From contig NZ_JACIEF010000002.1 of assembly GCF_014196715.1 (NCBI RefSeq), positions 806,001-870,000 on the forward strand: 64,000 bases of DNA. The letters run 5' to 3'. The DNA is from Pedobacter zeae. GTDB taxonomy: Bacteria; Bacteroidota; Bacteroidia; Sphingobacteriales; Sphingobacteriaceae. Shown piece after piece: positions 1-8,409 of this stretch (position 1 is its first letter; every line of letters starts with the position of its first letter). Under the pieces are notes generated by a model. That model had not been told where the DNA came from. It was given only the letters and a program-made list of their open reading frames with translations, and did not search any database. The position numbers and the translations under genes are program-made.

Positions 1-175
1 CAATATGAAGATCGCCGTATAATATTTTAAGCAAACTACTCTTGCCCGAACCTGTCTGGCCAATCAGGAATATAAATTCGTCTTTTTCGATGTGTAAATT
101 TACGTTTGAGAGTACCAGATGTTTTTGTTGAAAAACATCAACATTGCTTAAGTGAATTACTGAGTTGCCTGCCAT
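1..175 (-). CDS. ftsE: Cell-division ABC transporter ATP-binding protein FtsE (partial)
   Basis: The first 58 residues of an ABC ATPase enter from the left edge; the rest lies outside the window. The start ATG is at 173-175. A Walker A motif GQTGSGKSS is visible at about residues 40-48 after an N-terminal beta region typical of ABC ATPases. In Bacteroidota, FtsE pairs with FtsX and controls peptidoglycan hydrolases at the septum. The FtsE name is inferred from the short N-terminus and the similarity of this stretch to Bacteroidota FtsE; another small ABC ATPase is possible. It starts one base after the stop of the small upstream gene, so the two are probably co-transcribed. Confidence 0.7.
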   Translation of the reverse strand, partial: MAGNSVIHLSNVDVFQQKHLVLSNVNLHIEKDEFIFLIGQTGSGKSSLLKILYGDLHI

Positions 176-176
176 A

Positions 177-380
177 TTATATTTCCAATTTTGCTATCTG
201 CCCGAAAGGCAAATCTTTAACCATTTCCATAATGTAATCCTGCTTGTCGCCAAGCCCCAGTTTTTCCAACGATTTATCGGGCCTGTCTACCCTGAAATAA
301 GCTAAAAGTGTAAACTTATCGTCTCTTAACTGTACGTAATCCGGAATTTTGGCTATGCCTTTAACTTTAACGATATACAT
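177..380 (-). CDS. Small conserved hypothetical protein upstream of ftsE
   Basis: A 67-aa protein with no signal peptide and no membrane segment. It begins MYIVKVKGIAKIP and has a regular alternation of hydrophobic and charged residues, suggesting a small alpha/beta fold. An alternative ATG eight codons upstream (404) is possible; I prefer 380 because the downstream start gives a compact hydrophilic N-terminus. The stop is one base before the ftsE start, so translational coupling is likely. I do not recognise a function. The next gene upstream ends at 432, leaving about 50 bp for a promoter or read-through. Confidence 0.65.
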   Translation of the reverse strand: MYIVKVKGIAKIPDYVQLRDDKFTLLAYFRVDRPDKSLEKLGLGDKQDYIMEMVKDLPFGQIAKLEI

Positions 381-431
381 TGTGCCCAAAAATAGCATTT
401 CCAACTGATAAGCGAAAGGAAGAATCCCTTT

Positions 432-2375
432 TTATCTGACTAACATGAGCCAGCCGGTGTAGGTCTGGAAATCTTCATTCAAATAAACAGAATAATAATA
501 CACCCCAGGAGGAAGGTCTTTCCCGTTCATTTTGCCATCCCAGGGCTTAAAAGGGCCGGTGCTTTGGTACACCAGGTTACCATAACGGTTCATGATTTTA
601 ACAACAGGATTGGGAAACGATGCTGCTGCAGGTATATTCCAGGTATCATTTACATTATCGCCATTTGGAGAAAAAGTATTGGGAATAACCACTTTGGGAT
701 AAACGGTTATGTTAACCTCGTCGCTACTGCTGCTGCAACCTAAACTGGAACTGGCGTGTAAGGTATAAGTGATATCGTGTGGTGGCGTGGCAACCGGATT
801 TAATTTAGCCGGATCATCCAGATAGTCGGCAGGTGTCCATAAATAAGTAGCATCGTTCGAAACCTTACCGTTTAACGTTATTTTTTGCCCGGTAACGATT
901 TTTTGATCAGCGCCAGCATCTGCCATTGCATTTTTGTTCACGTTAACAGTTATTTGGGCTGTTTCTGAGCATAAACCTTGGCTAACCTTTACCGTGTAGG
1001 TAGTGGTTTCGGCAGGAGCAGCTACGGGGTTTGCACTGTTGGGATCTGAAAGGCCATTTGCCGGCTGCCAAAGATATTCAGTACCCCCTGATACAGTTAA
1101 TTGTACTGATTTCCCCTCGCAAATGCTCACCATTTGAACATTGGTACTGATCTGTAAAGGGTCAGAAACCTTCACGTTTGTCGATGCATTTGATGAACAG
1201 CCATTTGCCATAACGGTTACTGTATACTCACCTTCCATGGCTTTAGTTGCATTCGTGAGCGTCGGATTTTGGGCAGTAGAGGTAAATCCGTTTGGCCCTG
1301 TCCAGCTATAGCTTGTCCCGCCTGATGCAGTTAACTGAATGGTATTGCCGGTACAGAAAGGACCGGAGTTTTCGGCTCTGGCAATAGGCAAGGGATTTAC
1401 CGTTACCGTAATCGGATCGGATACTGCCCGGCAAAATACCTTGTCGATGTTTCCATTGATGGCCGTAATTAAGCGGTATTGGTAAATACCTGCCGGCTGA
1501 TTTAAAAAGTTAATTGTTGCTGGCTTTGTTGTTACTCCATTGATATTAACCCAGTCAGCGCCCTTGTTTTCCTGCCATTGGTAAACCGGGTTGACATATT
1601 CCGGCGAAATATTGGCGTTTACCGTGAAGCTGCTGGTATTGCCCTCACACATATTTAGTGCTGCGTTATTGAGGTTAAAAAAAGGAGTAATGCCAGGGCC
1701 ACAGGCTTGTACAGTAATATCATCCAGGGCAAAATCGTTACCACTGTTGGTTGGGGTATCATTAACCAGCTGCAGGGTCACCGTAGAATTGTTTCCATTG
1801 CTAAAATCAAGCGTGTACTGGTGCCACATCCCGTCTGCTGTTACATTTCCTGTCGATGCGCTACCAAGAAGGTTACCATTGGGGTCAATTACCTTTAAAA
1901 TCATTTTTGGGGGCTGGGCATTAGCAGCAGGCGAGTTGGTGTTGAGCACCCAGATAGACAGACGTAACATTGTATTTGGACAAAGATCATCCATTTTTTG
2001 TTCAAAGAATACGGTGGGTGTAGCAACGCCGTCAATTAACAGCATTAAGCCATTGTTATCGCCGGTATGATCTGCATGAGGCAGCCAATAAATAGGATAA
2101 GGATTGCCTGGAGTAGCTGGCGTTTTTACCAATCCGGATTGATTGGCCGTTAAATTGCGTGGACTTGGCCCCGGAGGCCCCATAAAAGTTGTAGAAGTAG
2201 AGGCGCCCGGTGCATATTGAGCTAAGGGGCCATACCAGTTATCGGTATCGTTGCCCTGTCCGAAAGTTTGGTTAATTAAAGGTGGTCCAAAAGTGCCGGT
2301 GCATACCTGTGCCCTGGCAAAAAATGCAAATAGCAGGATAAAAAGAAAGGATAGCGTTTTGATTAAACGATACAT
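432..2375 (-). CDS. Secreted multi-domain adhesin-like protein with gliding-motility C-terminal (CHU_C) domain
   Basis: A 647-aa exported protein. Residues 1-23 are a signal peptide ending at AFFARAQ. The first third (about 25-225) resembles a carbohydrate-binding or jelly-roll module. The middle (about 230-560) is a series of Ig/PKD-like repeats with the recurrent pattern GGTxYxWxPxxGL. The last ~85 residues carry NTFSPNGDNVNDTWNIP and end in YYYSVYLNEDF...GWLMLVR, the CHU_C / type B sorting domain used by the type IX secretion system and by gliding-associated proteins. Expected location is the cell surface or medium. The ligand is unknown. Confidence 0.88.
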   Translation of the reverse strand: MYRLIKTLSFLFILLFAFFARAQVCTGTFGPPLINQTFGQGNDTDNWYGPLAQYAPGASTSTTFMGPPGPSPRNLTANQSGLVKTPATPGNPYPIYWLPHADHTGDNNGLMLLIDGVATPTVFFEQKMDDLCPNTMLRLSIWVLNTNSPAANAQPPKMILKVIDPNGNLLGSASTGNVTADGMWHQYTLDFSNGNNSTVTLQLVNDTPTNSGNDFALDDITVQACGPGITPFFNLNNAALNMCEGNTSSFTVNANISPEYVNPVYQWQENKGADWVNINGVTTKPATINFLNQPAGIYQYRLITAINGNIDKVFCRAVSDPITVTVNPLPIARAENSGPFCTGNTIQLTASGGTSYSWTGPNGFTSTAQNPTLTNATKAMEGEYTVTVMANGCSSNASTNVKVSDPLQISTNVQMVSICEGKSVQLTVSGGTEYLWQPANGLSDPNSANPVAAPAETTTYTVKVSQGLCSETAQITVNVNKNAMADAGADQKIVTGQKITLNGKVSNDATYLWTPADYLDDPAKLNPVATPPHDITYTLHASSSLGCSSSSDEVNITVYPKVVIPNTFSPNGDNVNDTWNIPAAASFPNPVVKIMNRYGNLVYQSTGPFKPWDGKMNGKDLPPGVYYYSVYLNEDFQTYTGWLMLVR

Positions 2376-2439
2376 CTGCTGGCTCAGGTCAATTGGCTAA
2401 TATCCAAATAAAAACTTATAATCCAATTGCTTAGTGCAA

Positions 2440-3456
2440 TCAATTTAGCCCGTTTAAAAACTCAATTGTATTTACATTATCGGCATAATCCCAAAGTTTA
2501 GGATGCTGGCTTTGGCCGAATGCAAAACTGGCTATATTGATTGGTGATTGGGTAACTATACACTGAATATCTGCGGCTTTATCTTTTAGTTTATTTTCAA
2601 CATCCTTCAGGCTTTCGTATTCCTCATAATAAAGTACTGCCAGTGGTGAGGCTAGACTTTCATCTTCTTTTAATAATAAAAAGCCGTTGTCGAAATGTTT
2701 GGCTGCATTAACCAGGTAAATAGATTTATTGTAATCGTAATTGTTCTGGTATTTAAAATGGTTAATGATCTGGTTATAGTTTTCTATTCCTTCATATAAA
2801 TGGGCAACATCATAACCTTTCGGGAAATAGATTTTAGAAACATTCCGGCAGCCCAAACCGAAATAGTCGAAAATATCTGCCCCCAGGTTCCGGATATCTT
2901 CCTGGCTTTCTTTACCATCTAAAACGGCAACACTGTTTCTGTTTTTGCGGATGATGTTGGGCACTTTGCTAAAATAATAATCGAAATACCTGGATGAGTT
3001 ATTACTTCCGGTAGCAATTACAGCATCGAAATCTTTTAAACGCTCTACATATTCGATTTTATCTGCAAAAGCTGGTTCGATATTAATCAATTCGGCAAGG
3101 ACCGTTTTAATCAATTTATCATCAGAAGAAGAAAGTTTGATTAAGGCTATGTTTCCGGTTGCCAAAACGCATAAAACATCATGCAAGCCTACCAGAGGGA
3201 TGTTTCCTGCCAGGATTAACCCCACCTTTTTAGGCGATGTACTGAACTGTACCGACTGGAACCAAAGGGCTAAATCGGCCTCATTCAGCATGGCTGCAAA
3301 AGATAAAACAGATTTTTTTATATTTTCCTGGGTGAACCATGCATTGGCACTTTCGGCACTATAAAGTGCATTTCCTAGTATGTCAGTAGGGTTTGTAAGC
3401 TTTTTGCCGAGTTCGCCAAATGCGATTATTGCCTTTTCTTGAGTTAATGCTGACAT
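2440..3456 (-). CDS. LuxC-family acyl-CoA reductase
   Basis: A 338-aa protein matching the acyl-CoA/acyl-protein reductase (LuxC, aldehyde-dehydrogenase-like) family. It has an NAD(P)H-binding-like stretch LILAGNIPLVGLHD (about 80-93). The likely catalytic Cys203 lies in the motif FGLGCRNVSK. These enzymes reduce activated fatty acyl groups to aldehydes. The protein is shorter than luminous-bacterial LuxC (about 480 aa) and there are no lux genes nearby, so the role is probably lipid-related rather than luminescence. It is divergent from the ferredoxin gene with 78 bp between them, an arrangement I believe is common in Bacteroidota; a shared redox role is inference. Confidence 0.85.
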   Translation of the reverse strand: MSALTQEKAIIAFGELGKKLTNPTDILGNALYSAESANAWFTQENIKKSVLSFAAMLNEADLALWFQSVQFSTSPKKVGLILAGNIPLVGLHDVLCVLATGNIALIKLSSSDDKLIKTVLAELINIEPAFADKIEYVERLKDFDAVIATGSNNSSRYFDYYFSKVPNIIRKNRNSVAVLDGKESQEDIRNLGADIFDYFGLGCRNVSKIYFPKGYDVAHLYEGIENYNQIINHFKYQNNYDYNKSIYLVNAAKHFDNGFLLLKEDESLASPLAVLYYEEYESLKDVENKLKDKAADIQCIVTQSPINIASFAFGQSQHPKLWDYADNVNTIEFLNGLN

Positions 3457-3486
3457 ATTTAGAACTATTATTAATTGATTATATCT

Positions 3487-3494
3487 TATATTTG
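3487..3494 (+). promoter_or_regulatory. Bacteroidota -7 box (TATATTTG) for the ferredoxin gene
   Basis: The octamer TATATTTG matches the TAnnTTTG -7 element of Bacteroidota housekeeping promoters. It sits 40 bp before the ferredoxin start. A clear TTTG at -33 is not seen, so the call depends on the -7 box alone. Confidence 0.5.
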
Positions 3495-3534
3495 CAGCGC
3501 AAAGGTAAACTAAGCAAAAGAATTAGACGAAAAC

Positions 3535-3885
3535 ATGGCAATTAAAATAACAGATGAGTGTATAAATTGTGGGGCATGTGAACCAGAATGCCCAAATAAC
3601 GCAATTTACGATGCCGGAACTGCATGGCGTTTTTCTGATGGTACCAATTTAAACGGTATCATTGATTTTGGTAATCAACAAATCGAAGCTGATGCCCCTC
3701 AGGAAGCGGTTTCAGATGAAGTATATTATATCGTATCAGATAAGTGTACAGAGTGTAAAGGTTTTCATGATGAGCCTCAGTGTGCGGCAGTATGCCCGGT
3801 TGACTGTTGTGTAGATGACGAGGATATCCGTGAAACAGAAGAAGAATTATTGGCTAAGAAAGCCTGGTTGCACCAGGAAGGATAA
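3535..3885 (+). CDS. 4Fe-4S dicluster ferredoxin
   Basis: A 116-aa soluble ferredoxin. The first cluster motif is CINCGACEPECP (Cys9, 12, 15, 19). The second is CTECKGFHDEPQCAAVCP (Cys71, 74, 83, 87), with the extended spacing between the second and third cysteines seen in Allochromatium-type 2[4Fe-4S] ferredoxins. An insertion of about 45 residues separates the motifs, and two extra cysteines (91, 92) follow. Role: low-potential electron carrier. The partner is not evident locally, although the divergent acyl-CoA reductase gene is adjacent. A strong terminator follows. Confidence 0.93.
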   Translation: MAIKITDECINCGACEPECPNNAIYDAGTAWRFSDGTNLNGIIDFGNQQIEADAPQEAVSDEVYYIVSDKCTECKGFHDEPQCAAVCPVDCCVDDEDIRETEEELLAKKAWLHQEG

Positions 3886-3909
3886 GCATTATAAAATATT
3901 TAAATGATT

Positions 3910-3934
3910 AAAGGCACTGTATGGTGCCTTTTTT
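3910..3934 (+). terminator. Rho-independent terminator after the ferredoxin gene
   Basis: Perfect 8-bp stem AAAGGCAC / GTGCCTTT with a 6-nt loop, followed by a run of T. It lies 25 bp after the ferredoxin stop, between convergent genes, and its A-rich left flank means it could act in both directions. Confidence 0.85.
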
Positions 3935-3937
3935 AGT

Positions 3938-4480
3938 TTATAGCCGATCCATAATTTTTTTCAGTCTTTCTTCTACAGTAAAATTACCTCTAATCTGTAA
4001 AATTTCTTTGTTTAAACCTTTCATCCAGTCTTCGTGTACTTTTAATGATCGGCCTGTAAAGCCAGATTCGATAGGATCAATATCATATTGAGCTGCCCAT
4101 TCGATAAAATCATGATATTTCTTTATTCGTTCAGGGTCATTATAAATTATTGATCCATAACGTTCAAATTCCCTGTTTTTTAGCCGGTTTAATCTTATTT
4201 CCGGTGGAAGCCAAAGAAATACGATCAGGTCAAAATCTGGAAAAACATCATTGCCCCAGCTTACGCTTGAGCCACCAAAAATCCAACGGTCATTTTCAGT
4301 TAAGACCGTTTTTATCATTTGGTTTCTTTCATTAGGATTTCTTTTTGTTGTAAATGGAGGATCGGTGGGCATCCAGAAATATTGATCGCTGTCAAAGTAG
4401 GGAATATTTAATTTTGTTGCCAAAGCTCTGCCCAATGTAGTTACACCTGAACCAGAAGCTCCGAAGATGTGAATTTTCAT
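3938..4480 (-). CDS. P-loop nucleotide kinase-like protein (adenylate kinase / FlaR-type)
   Basis: A 180-aa soluble protein starting MKIHIFGASGSGVTTLG, the glycine-rich loop of small nucleoside/nucleotide-kinase-like proteins. The canonical Walker A lysine is replaced by Val (GSGVTT rather than GSGKTT); related proteins annotated as FlaR or AAA family often carry such a variant loop. Further family features are DSDQYFW after strand 2 and the LxxRxxxR pattern around residues 100-110. The substrate is unknown. The gene is convergent with the ferredoxin and separated from the universal stress gene by about 23 bp, so the two may be co-transcribed. Confidence 0.75.
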   Translation of the reverse strand: MKIHIFGASGSGVTTLGRALATKLNIPYFDSDQYFWMPTDPPFTTKRNPNERNQMIKTVLTENDRWIFGGSSVSWGNDVFPDFDLIVFLWLPPEIRLNRLKNREFERYGSIIYNDPERIKKYHDFIEWAAQYDIDPIESGFTGRSLKVHEDWMKGLNKEILQIRGNFTVEERLKKIMDRL

Positions 4481-4503
4481 TTAGGATGAACTCAAGTTTT
4501 AAC

Positions 4504-4953
4504 TCAAACTTCGTATTTATTAGGAATAATCAAAACCGGACAAGCTGATTTCCGGGCTACGTGTTCGGCTACGCTGCCCATTAAAAAGTGGTATAATCCC
4601 GTGCGGCCATAGGTGCCAATTACAATCAGGTCAGATCCCCATTCGTCTGATTGCTGGATAATGCCATGTGCTGCGGTATCTACAACACTCAGGTAAGTAG
4701 TTTTGATCCCTTTACCGTATTTTCCTTCCATTTCTTTAAGCAAAATATGGCTGTTCTCTTCGCTGTTGTCGTAGGTTTCCAAAAACACCGGCGCCAGTGT
4801 CAGGTCGGGGTTTACATTGGCGGGTATGGGTTCGATAATGTTAACCAATGCTACTTCTGCTCCAAATTTTTCTGCCATGTCGTAACCGGCTTTTGCCGCC
4901 TTTTCAGAGCAGGTACTGTTATCAACGGCAATTAATATTTTTTTAAAGTTCAT
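4504..4953 (-). CDS. Universal stress protein (UspA family)
   Basis: A 149-aa UspA-domain protein starting MNFKKILIAVDNSTCS. It ends with the ATP-binding pattern GTYGRTGLYHFLMGSVAEHV followed by CPVLII, the G-2x-G-9x-G(S/T) signature of nucleotide-binding Usp proteins. The reading frame stays open upstream to 5121, but that longer form would run into the divergent NlpC gene, so the ATG at 4953 is chosen. Usp proteins act in the cytoplasm in stress and energy-limitation survival. No operon partner points to a specific stress. Confidence 0.9.
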   Translation of the reverse strand: MNFKKILIAVDNSTCSEKAAKAGYDMAEKFGAEVALVNIIEPIPANVNPDLTLAPVFLETYDNSEENSHILLKEMEGKYGKGIKTTYLSVVDTAAHGIIQQSDEWGSDLIVIGTYGRTGLYHFLMGSVAEHVARKSACPVLIIPNKYEV

Positions 4954-5063
4954 GGCATGTGTATTTAAACGGTTATCATCATAAAAATAACAAATTTGCA
5001 GGTAAAATGTTAGGCAATGGATGTATTTTATTAGTTTTACAATAGTTTCAACGAGCAGGTTAA

Positions 5064-5849
5064 ATGGAAAATCAATACGGTATTTGCAGGGTTGCGGTAG
5101 CGCCTTTAAGAGCAGATGCATCAGATAAAGCAGAAATTGTTTCGCAACTTTTATTTGGCGATCATGTAGAAATTATTCAAAAAGAAGAGCGTTGGTGGCT
5201 GATCCAGAATGGTTATGATGGCTATGAAGGCTGGATGGATTTCAGGCAGCTGGCGCCAATCAGCCAGGATCAGTTTGCAGAAATGCACGATTGTAAATTA
5301 CTGGCCCCCTTAAGTTTCAATAATGTGTTATCGGCGGCTGATGGAAGCGCCTATCATTTAAGCCCTGCAAGTAACATTCCGTTTTTAAAAGATGGATATT
5401 GTTATGCGGGAGAAGAAAAATTCAAGCTTAATTTTGAAGTGTATGATAATCGTGCGATCAATTTTAAAGACCAGGTAACCGGTACCGCAAAATTTTTCCG
5501 GAATATTCCATATCTATGGGGAGGAAGGCATTTATTTGGTTTAGATTGCTCAGGCTTTACCCAAACGGTATTTAAAATGTTGGGTATTAAACTAAACCGC
5601 GATGCCTCTCAACAGGCCGAACAGGGCGAACTGGTGGGCTTTTTAGCCGAATGCAGGGCAGGCGATTTGGCTTTTTTTGATAATGAGGAAGGTAGGATCA
5701 CACACGTAGGCATTATGTTGAGCCCTAATGAAATTATCCATTCTTCAGCAAAAGTAAAAATAGATCCGATTGATGACCAGGGTATTTTTAATAAAGAACT
5801 GGGCAAATACTCGCATAAATTAAGAATTATAAAACGTTTTGTAGATTGA
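5064..5849 (+). CDS. NlpC/P60 family peptidoglycan endopeptidase with SH3 domain
   Basis: A 261-aa protein. Residues 5-65 form a bacterial SH3-like domain (GDHVEIIQKEERWWLIQ). The C-terminal NlpC/P60 domain has the catalytic triad: Cys162 in GLDCSG, His214 in THVGIM and His226 in EIIHSS. It is expected to cleave between D-Glu and diamino acid in peptide stems. No N-terminal signal peptide is evident, so it may act in cytoplasmic recycling, as YkfC-like enzymes do, rather than in the wall. The zinc-ribbon gene follows 11 bp later and is probably co-transcribed. Confidence 0.9.
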   Translation: MENQYGICRVAVAPLRADASDKAEIVSQLLFGDHVEIIQKEERWWLIQNGYDGYEGWMDFRQLAPISQDQFAEMHDCKLLAPLSFNNVLSAADGSAYHLSPASNIPFLKDGYCYAGEEKFKLNFEVYDNRAINFKDQVTGTAKFFRNIPYLWGGRHLFGLDCSGFTQTVFKMLGIKLNRDASQQAEQGELVGFLAECRAGDLAFFDNEEGRITHVGIMLSPNEIIHSSAKVKIDPIDDQGIFNKELGKYSHKLRIIKRFVD

Positions 5850-5860
5850 TAACCTAACCA

Positions 5861-6283
5861 ATGAAGGAACGTTTCCAGGATCAAAACTTTAGACTAAGTC
5901 ATTTTCAAACCAATGTCTGGATCATTTGCCCTACTTGTTTGAAAAAAGCAACAGCTAAAGTAGATTATGTGGAAAAGCATGCAAAGTTAAGTTGTTTGCA
6001 TTGCGGCTATAATAAAGAGACATCTATATGTGATTTATATATGGCCGCTAATGGTTATTTTGGGGCGGAGCTATGGCTAAAGGCACCATTTAAAGATGAA
6101 GTATTTTGGGCCTTTAATTTTGAACATTTACTTTACCTGGAAAGTTATATTTCTGCTAATCTTCGCGAGCATAAAGACCGGTCACATTATACGCTTTTAG
6201 AAAAGCTTCCGAAATTTTATCATTTAGCAAAAAACAGGGAGGCTCTTTTAAAGTTAATAGAAAAGCTGAAAAACAAAAATTAA
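5861..6283 (+). CDS. Zinc-ribbon hypothetical protein
   Basis: A 140-aa protein with two CxxC knuckles, Cys23/Cys26 and Cys45/Cys48, forming a TFIIB-like zinc ribbon. The remaining ~90 residues are rich in aromatic and leucine residues and predicted helical. The spacing to the preceding NlpC gene is 11 bp. Its end overlaps the convergent WD40 gene by 4 bp. The function is unknown. The ribbon suggests nucleic-acid or protein binding, but the small size and lack of other domains prevent a firmer call. Confidence 0.75.
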   Translation: MKERFQDQNFRLSHFQTNVWIICPTCLKKATAKVDYVEKHAKLSCLHCGYNKETSICDLYMAANGYFGAELWLKAPFKDEVFWAFNFEHLLYLESYISANLREHKDRSHYTLLEKLPKFYHLAKNREALLKLIEKLKNKN

Positions 6284-7179
6284 CTTTCCATCTCCCAAAT
6301 CATTACCTGCTTATCATCCCCGGTTGAGATCAGGTATTTGCCATCATTGCTCCAAACAATTTTATTGATAGAATGCGTATGGCCAATGCCGGCTTTTTCG
6401 AGGCTTAAAATTTTGTACAATTTAAAATTTTCGGCATCCCATAGCTTAATGCTTTTATCCTGGCTACTGGTTGCAAAATAGGGTAGCGTGGGATGGAAAG
6501 CAATGTCGTAAACGGTAAACATATGGGCCGGTATATTTTGGAGTAACGCATAATCTGCCAAACTCCAGATTTTCAGTTGTGCATCGCGGCTTCCTGAAAT
6601 TAAATACCTGCTTTCGGGGTGATAGGCCAGGGCGGTAACCGGAAGCTTATGCCCTTCAAGGTTTTGTTTCAGGCTATAATCGCTCAGGTTATAAATTTTA
6701 ATCAGGTGATCTTTACAGCCAAAAGCAATCTCTGTTTCATCAGGAGACAGGGCAATGGTCCGCACGGTATCATAAGCGGCCTGAAAGCGGTAAATCTCTT
6801 TAAAATCGGTTAACGACCAAACTGCAACTGTCCCATCTTCGCCCGTGGTAATGAGTTCATGCTTAGATGGAACCGTTTTAATGTTAAAAATCGGTTTCAG
6901 GTGCGCATTAATGCGGGCAATTACTTCCTGTTTCTTTAAATCGTACACACTAAAAGCACCACTTCTTTCGCCCACAAACAACAAGTGGTTGTAATAATGA
7001 AGGCAATAAACAGAGCTTTGTACGGGCATTTTAACCTTAACAAAGGCCATTTCGGCTAATGACCATTCTACAATACCCTTATCGTTACCCGCACTAAAAA
7101 ATAATTCATCCTGATCAGAAGGAGCAAGGGCATAAACAGGATTTTGGTGGCCGGGAAGTGTTTTGACGTATTTAAGCAT
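6280..7179 (-). CDS. WD40 repeat beta-propeller protein
   Basis: A 299-aa protein made of seven WD40-like blades. Each carries the GH-x(~25)-W/L-D pattern, for example GHKLPVTALAYHPESRYLIS, KLWDAENF and MIWEMES. No signal peptide is present, so it is probably cytoplasmic. In eukaryotes such propellers are scaffolds; bacterial single-propeller versions are poorly characterised. It is convergent with, and overlaps by 4 bp, the zinc-ribbon gene. The upstream region carries a telomere-like intergenic repeat. Confidence 0.88.
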   Translation of the reverse strand: MLKYVKTLPGHQNPVYALAPSDQDELFFSAGNDKGIVEWSLAEMAFVKVKMPVQSSVYCLHYYNHLLFVGERSGAFSVYDLKKQEVIARINAHLKPIFNIKTVPSKHELITTGEDGTVAVWSLTDFKEIYRFQAAYDTVRTIALSPDETEIAFGCKDHLIKIYNLSDYSLKQNLEGHKLPVTALAYHPESRYLISGSRDAQLKIWSLADYALLQNIPAHMFTVYDIAFHPTLPYFATSSQDKSIKLWDAENFKLYKILSLEKAGIGHTHSINKIVWSNDGKYLISTGDDKQVMIWEMES

Positions 7180-7185
7180 TTTTGG

Positions 7186-7275
7186 AGGTTTAGGGTTTGA
7201 AGCTTAGGGTTTTGGGTTTAGGCATCCAGTGCCTTACACCCTCTACCTTTTTATCTTTAACCTTATTTGATTTTC
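7186..7275. repeat. Telomere-like and pyrimidine-rich intergenic repeat, copy 1
   Basis: Contains TTTAGGG-like units (TTTAGGGTTT, TTAGGGTTTTGGGTTTAGG) followed by a CCTTACACCCTCTACC pyrimidine tract. The same style of sequence recurs at 7691-7746, 11014-11054, 13239-13273, 24652-24805 and 31762-31796. No coding potential is seen. Confidence 0.6.
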
Positions 7276-7299
7276 TTAATATTGAATTATTAATTTGCT

Positions 7300-7671
7300 T
7301 TATTGAAATATCCCTATTAAAAGATTCGCAATCTGGAGCCTGAATAAATATAGAATGGAAATAATTATTCCGGTTAATAAGTAAGATTTTGCCTTTTGAT
7401 AGTTCAGTTTATTTAAGTTTATCAATATAAAACCAATGCATAGGAAAATAATTAATATCAATGCGCTCCATTCGCCTATAAACATATTAAAAGGTAAACT
7501 CGCAATTCTATCAGATTCGTCACTCTCTCCTAATACCATCCAAAATATAATAGGGGTAATTAACCAGTAGAATAAAGAGCATATAAAAAAGGCACATCCA
7601 AAGACGAGTAAAAAATGCCATACCGATATTTTTGACCTAATTAACTCATTGATTTGGTTCGGTACTTTCAA
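7300..7671 (-). CDS. Hypothetical integral membrane protein
   Basis: A 123-aa protein with three to four predicted membrane helices (about 19-45, 66-85, 97-121). It has a hydrophilic N-terminus and an acidic segment GESDESDR between helices 1 and 2. I recognise no family. It is flanked on both sides by pyrimidine-rich repeats, so it is isolated from the his operon on its left and from the WD40 gene on its right. This resembles the small membrane ORF at 9265 in size class but not in sequence. Confidence 0.6.
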   Translation of the reverse strand: MKVPNQINELIRSKISVWHFLLVFGCAFFICSLFYWLITPIIFWMVLGESDESDRIASLPFNMFIGEWSALILIIFLCIGFILINLNKLNYQKAKSYLLTGIIISILYLFRLQIANLLIGIFQ

Positions 7672-7690
7672 TGCTTCTTAATATTAAATT

Positions 7691-7746
7691 GCCAGCCTGG
7701 CATTTAAGCCTTACGCCTTCAACCTTCTACCTGTTTACCTTTTACC
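7691..7746. repeat. Pyrimidine-rich intergenic repeat, copy 2
   Basis: A tract of CCTTACGCCTTCAACCTTCT and TTTACCTTTTACCTTA. It directly abuts the stop codon of hisIE, so it forms the 3' flank of the his operon. Confidence 0.6.
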
Positions 7747-8349
7747 TTATTTATGCCTTTTCTCTAAATTCTTTGCAATATCCTGGATGGACAGGCCTTT
7801 TTCTTTCAATAAGAATAACAAGTGGAAAAGCAGGTCAGATGCTTCGCCGATAAATTCTTCTTCGCTTTCGGCCAGGGCAGCAATTACCGTTTCTACACCT
7901 TCTTCGCCAACTTTCTGCGCAATTTTGTTTAAACCTTTGCCACGCATTTTGTTGATGTAAGAACCTTCAACCGGGTTTTCATACCGGTCGTTGATGATAT
8001 TTTCCAGTTCAAAAATGAAATTCTGGTTATAACCTGTTTTAAAGCAACTGCGACTGCCCGTATGGCAGGTAGGGCCAACGGCATCCGCTTTAATCAGAAT
8101 GGTATCGTTGTCGCAATCAACAAAAAGTTCTTTTACGTACAAAAAGTTGCTGCTGGTTTCACCTTTAGTCCAAAGGCGGTTTTTAGAACGCGAAAAGAAC
8201 GTAACCTTTCCTTCGGCCTGAGTTTTGGTTAAAGCTTCTGCATTCATATAACCCAGCATCAAAACTTCCAGGGTTTTATAATCCTGAACGATTACGGGGA
8301 TTAAACCATCAGTTTTATCCCAATCAAGGGAATTAATATCGATTGTCAT
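7747..8349 (-). CDS. hisIE: Bifunctional phosphoribosyl-AMP cyclohydrolase / phosphoribosyl-ATP pyrophosphatase
   Basis: A 200-aa fused enzyme for steps 2 and 3 of histidine biosynthesis. The N-terminal HisI domain shows GKVTFFSRSKNRLWTKGE and the zinc/metal-ligand segment VDCDNDTILIKAD...GPTCHTGSRSCF. The C-terminal HisE domain (about 110-200) has KMRGKGLNKIAQKVGEEGVE and the ExxDLLFHLLFLL helix that binds Mg2+. The length is normal for HisIE fusions. It is the last gene of the minus-strand his operon, 60 bp after hisF, with a 14-bp perfect palindrome in the gap. Confidence 0.97.
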   Translation of the reverse strand: MTIDINSLDWDKTDGLIPVIVQDYKTLEVLMLGYMNAEALTKTQAEGKVTFFSRSKNRLWTKGETSSNFLYVKELFVDCDNDTILIKADAVGPTCHTGSRSCFKTGYNQNFIFELENIINDRYENPVEGSYINKMRGKGLNKIAQKVGEEGVETVIAALAESEEEFIGEASDLLFHLLFLLKEKGLSIQDIAKNLEKRHK

Positions 8350-8376
8350 TTTATTTTTTTATTTCGGAAAGCAGGC

Positions 8377-8390
8377 TCCCGTTAACGGGA
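8377..8390. repeat. 14-bp perfect palindrome between hisF and hisIE
   Basis: TCCCGTTAACGGGA is self-complementary over 14 bp and lies in the 60-bp hisF-hisIE gap. It could be a small intercistronic hairpin or a remnant of a dispersed repeat. A related CCCCG/CGGGG hairpin occurs at 26563-26580. Confidence 0.55.
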
Positions 8391-8409
8391 CTACCAACCA
8401 CGGACTAAT

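Noticed and set aside
1591..2070. Open frame of 159 codons on the plus strand
   Set aside because: Lies entirely antisense to the CHU_C protein gene, has low-complexity composition and no plausible start context.
2440..3456. Bioluminescence (lux) operon
   Set aside because: Only a LuxC-like reductase is present; no luxA, luxB, luxD or luxE genes are near.
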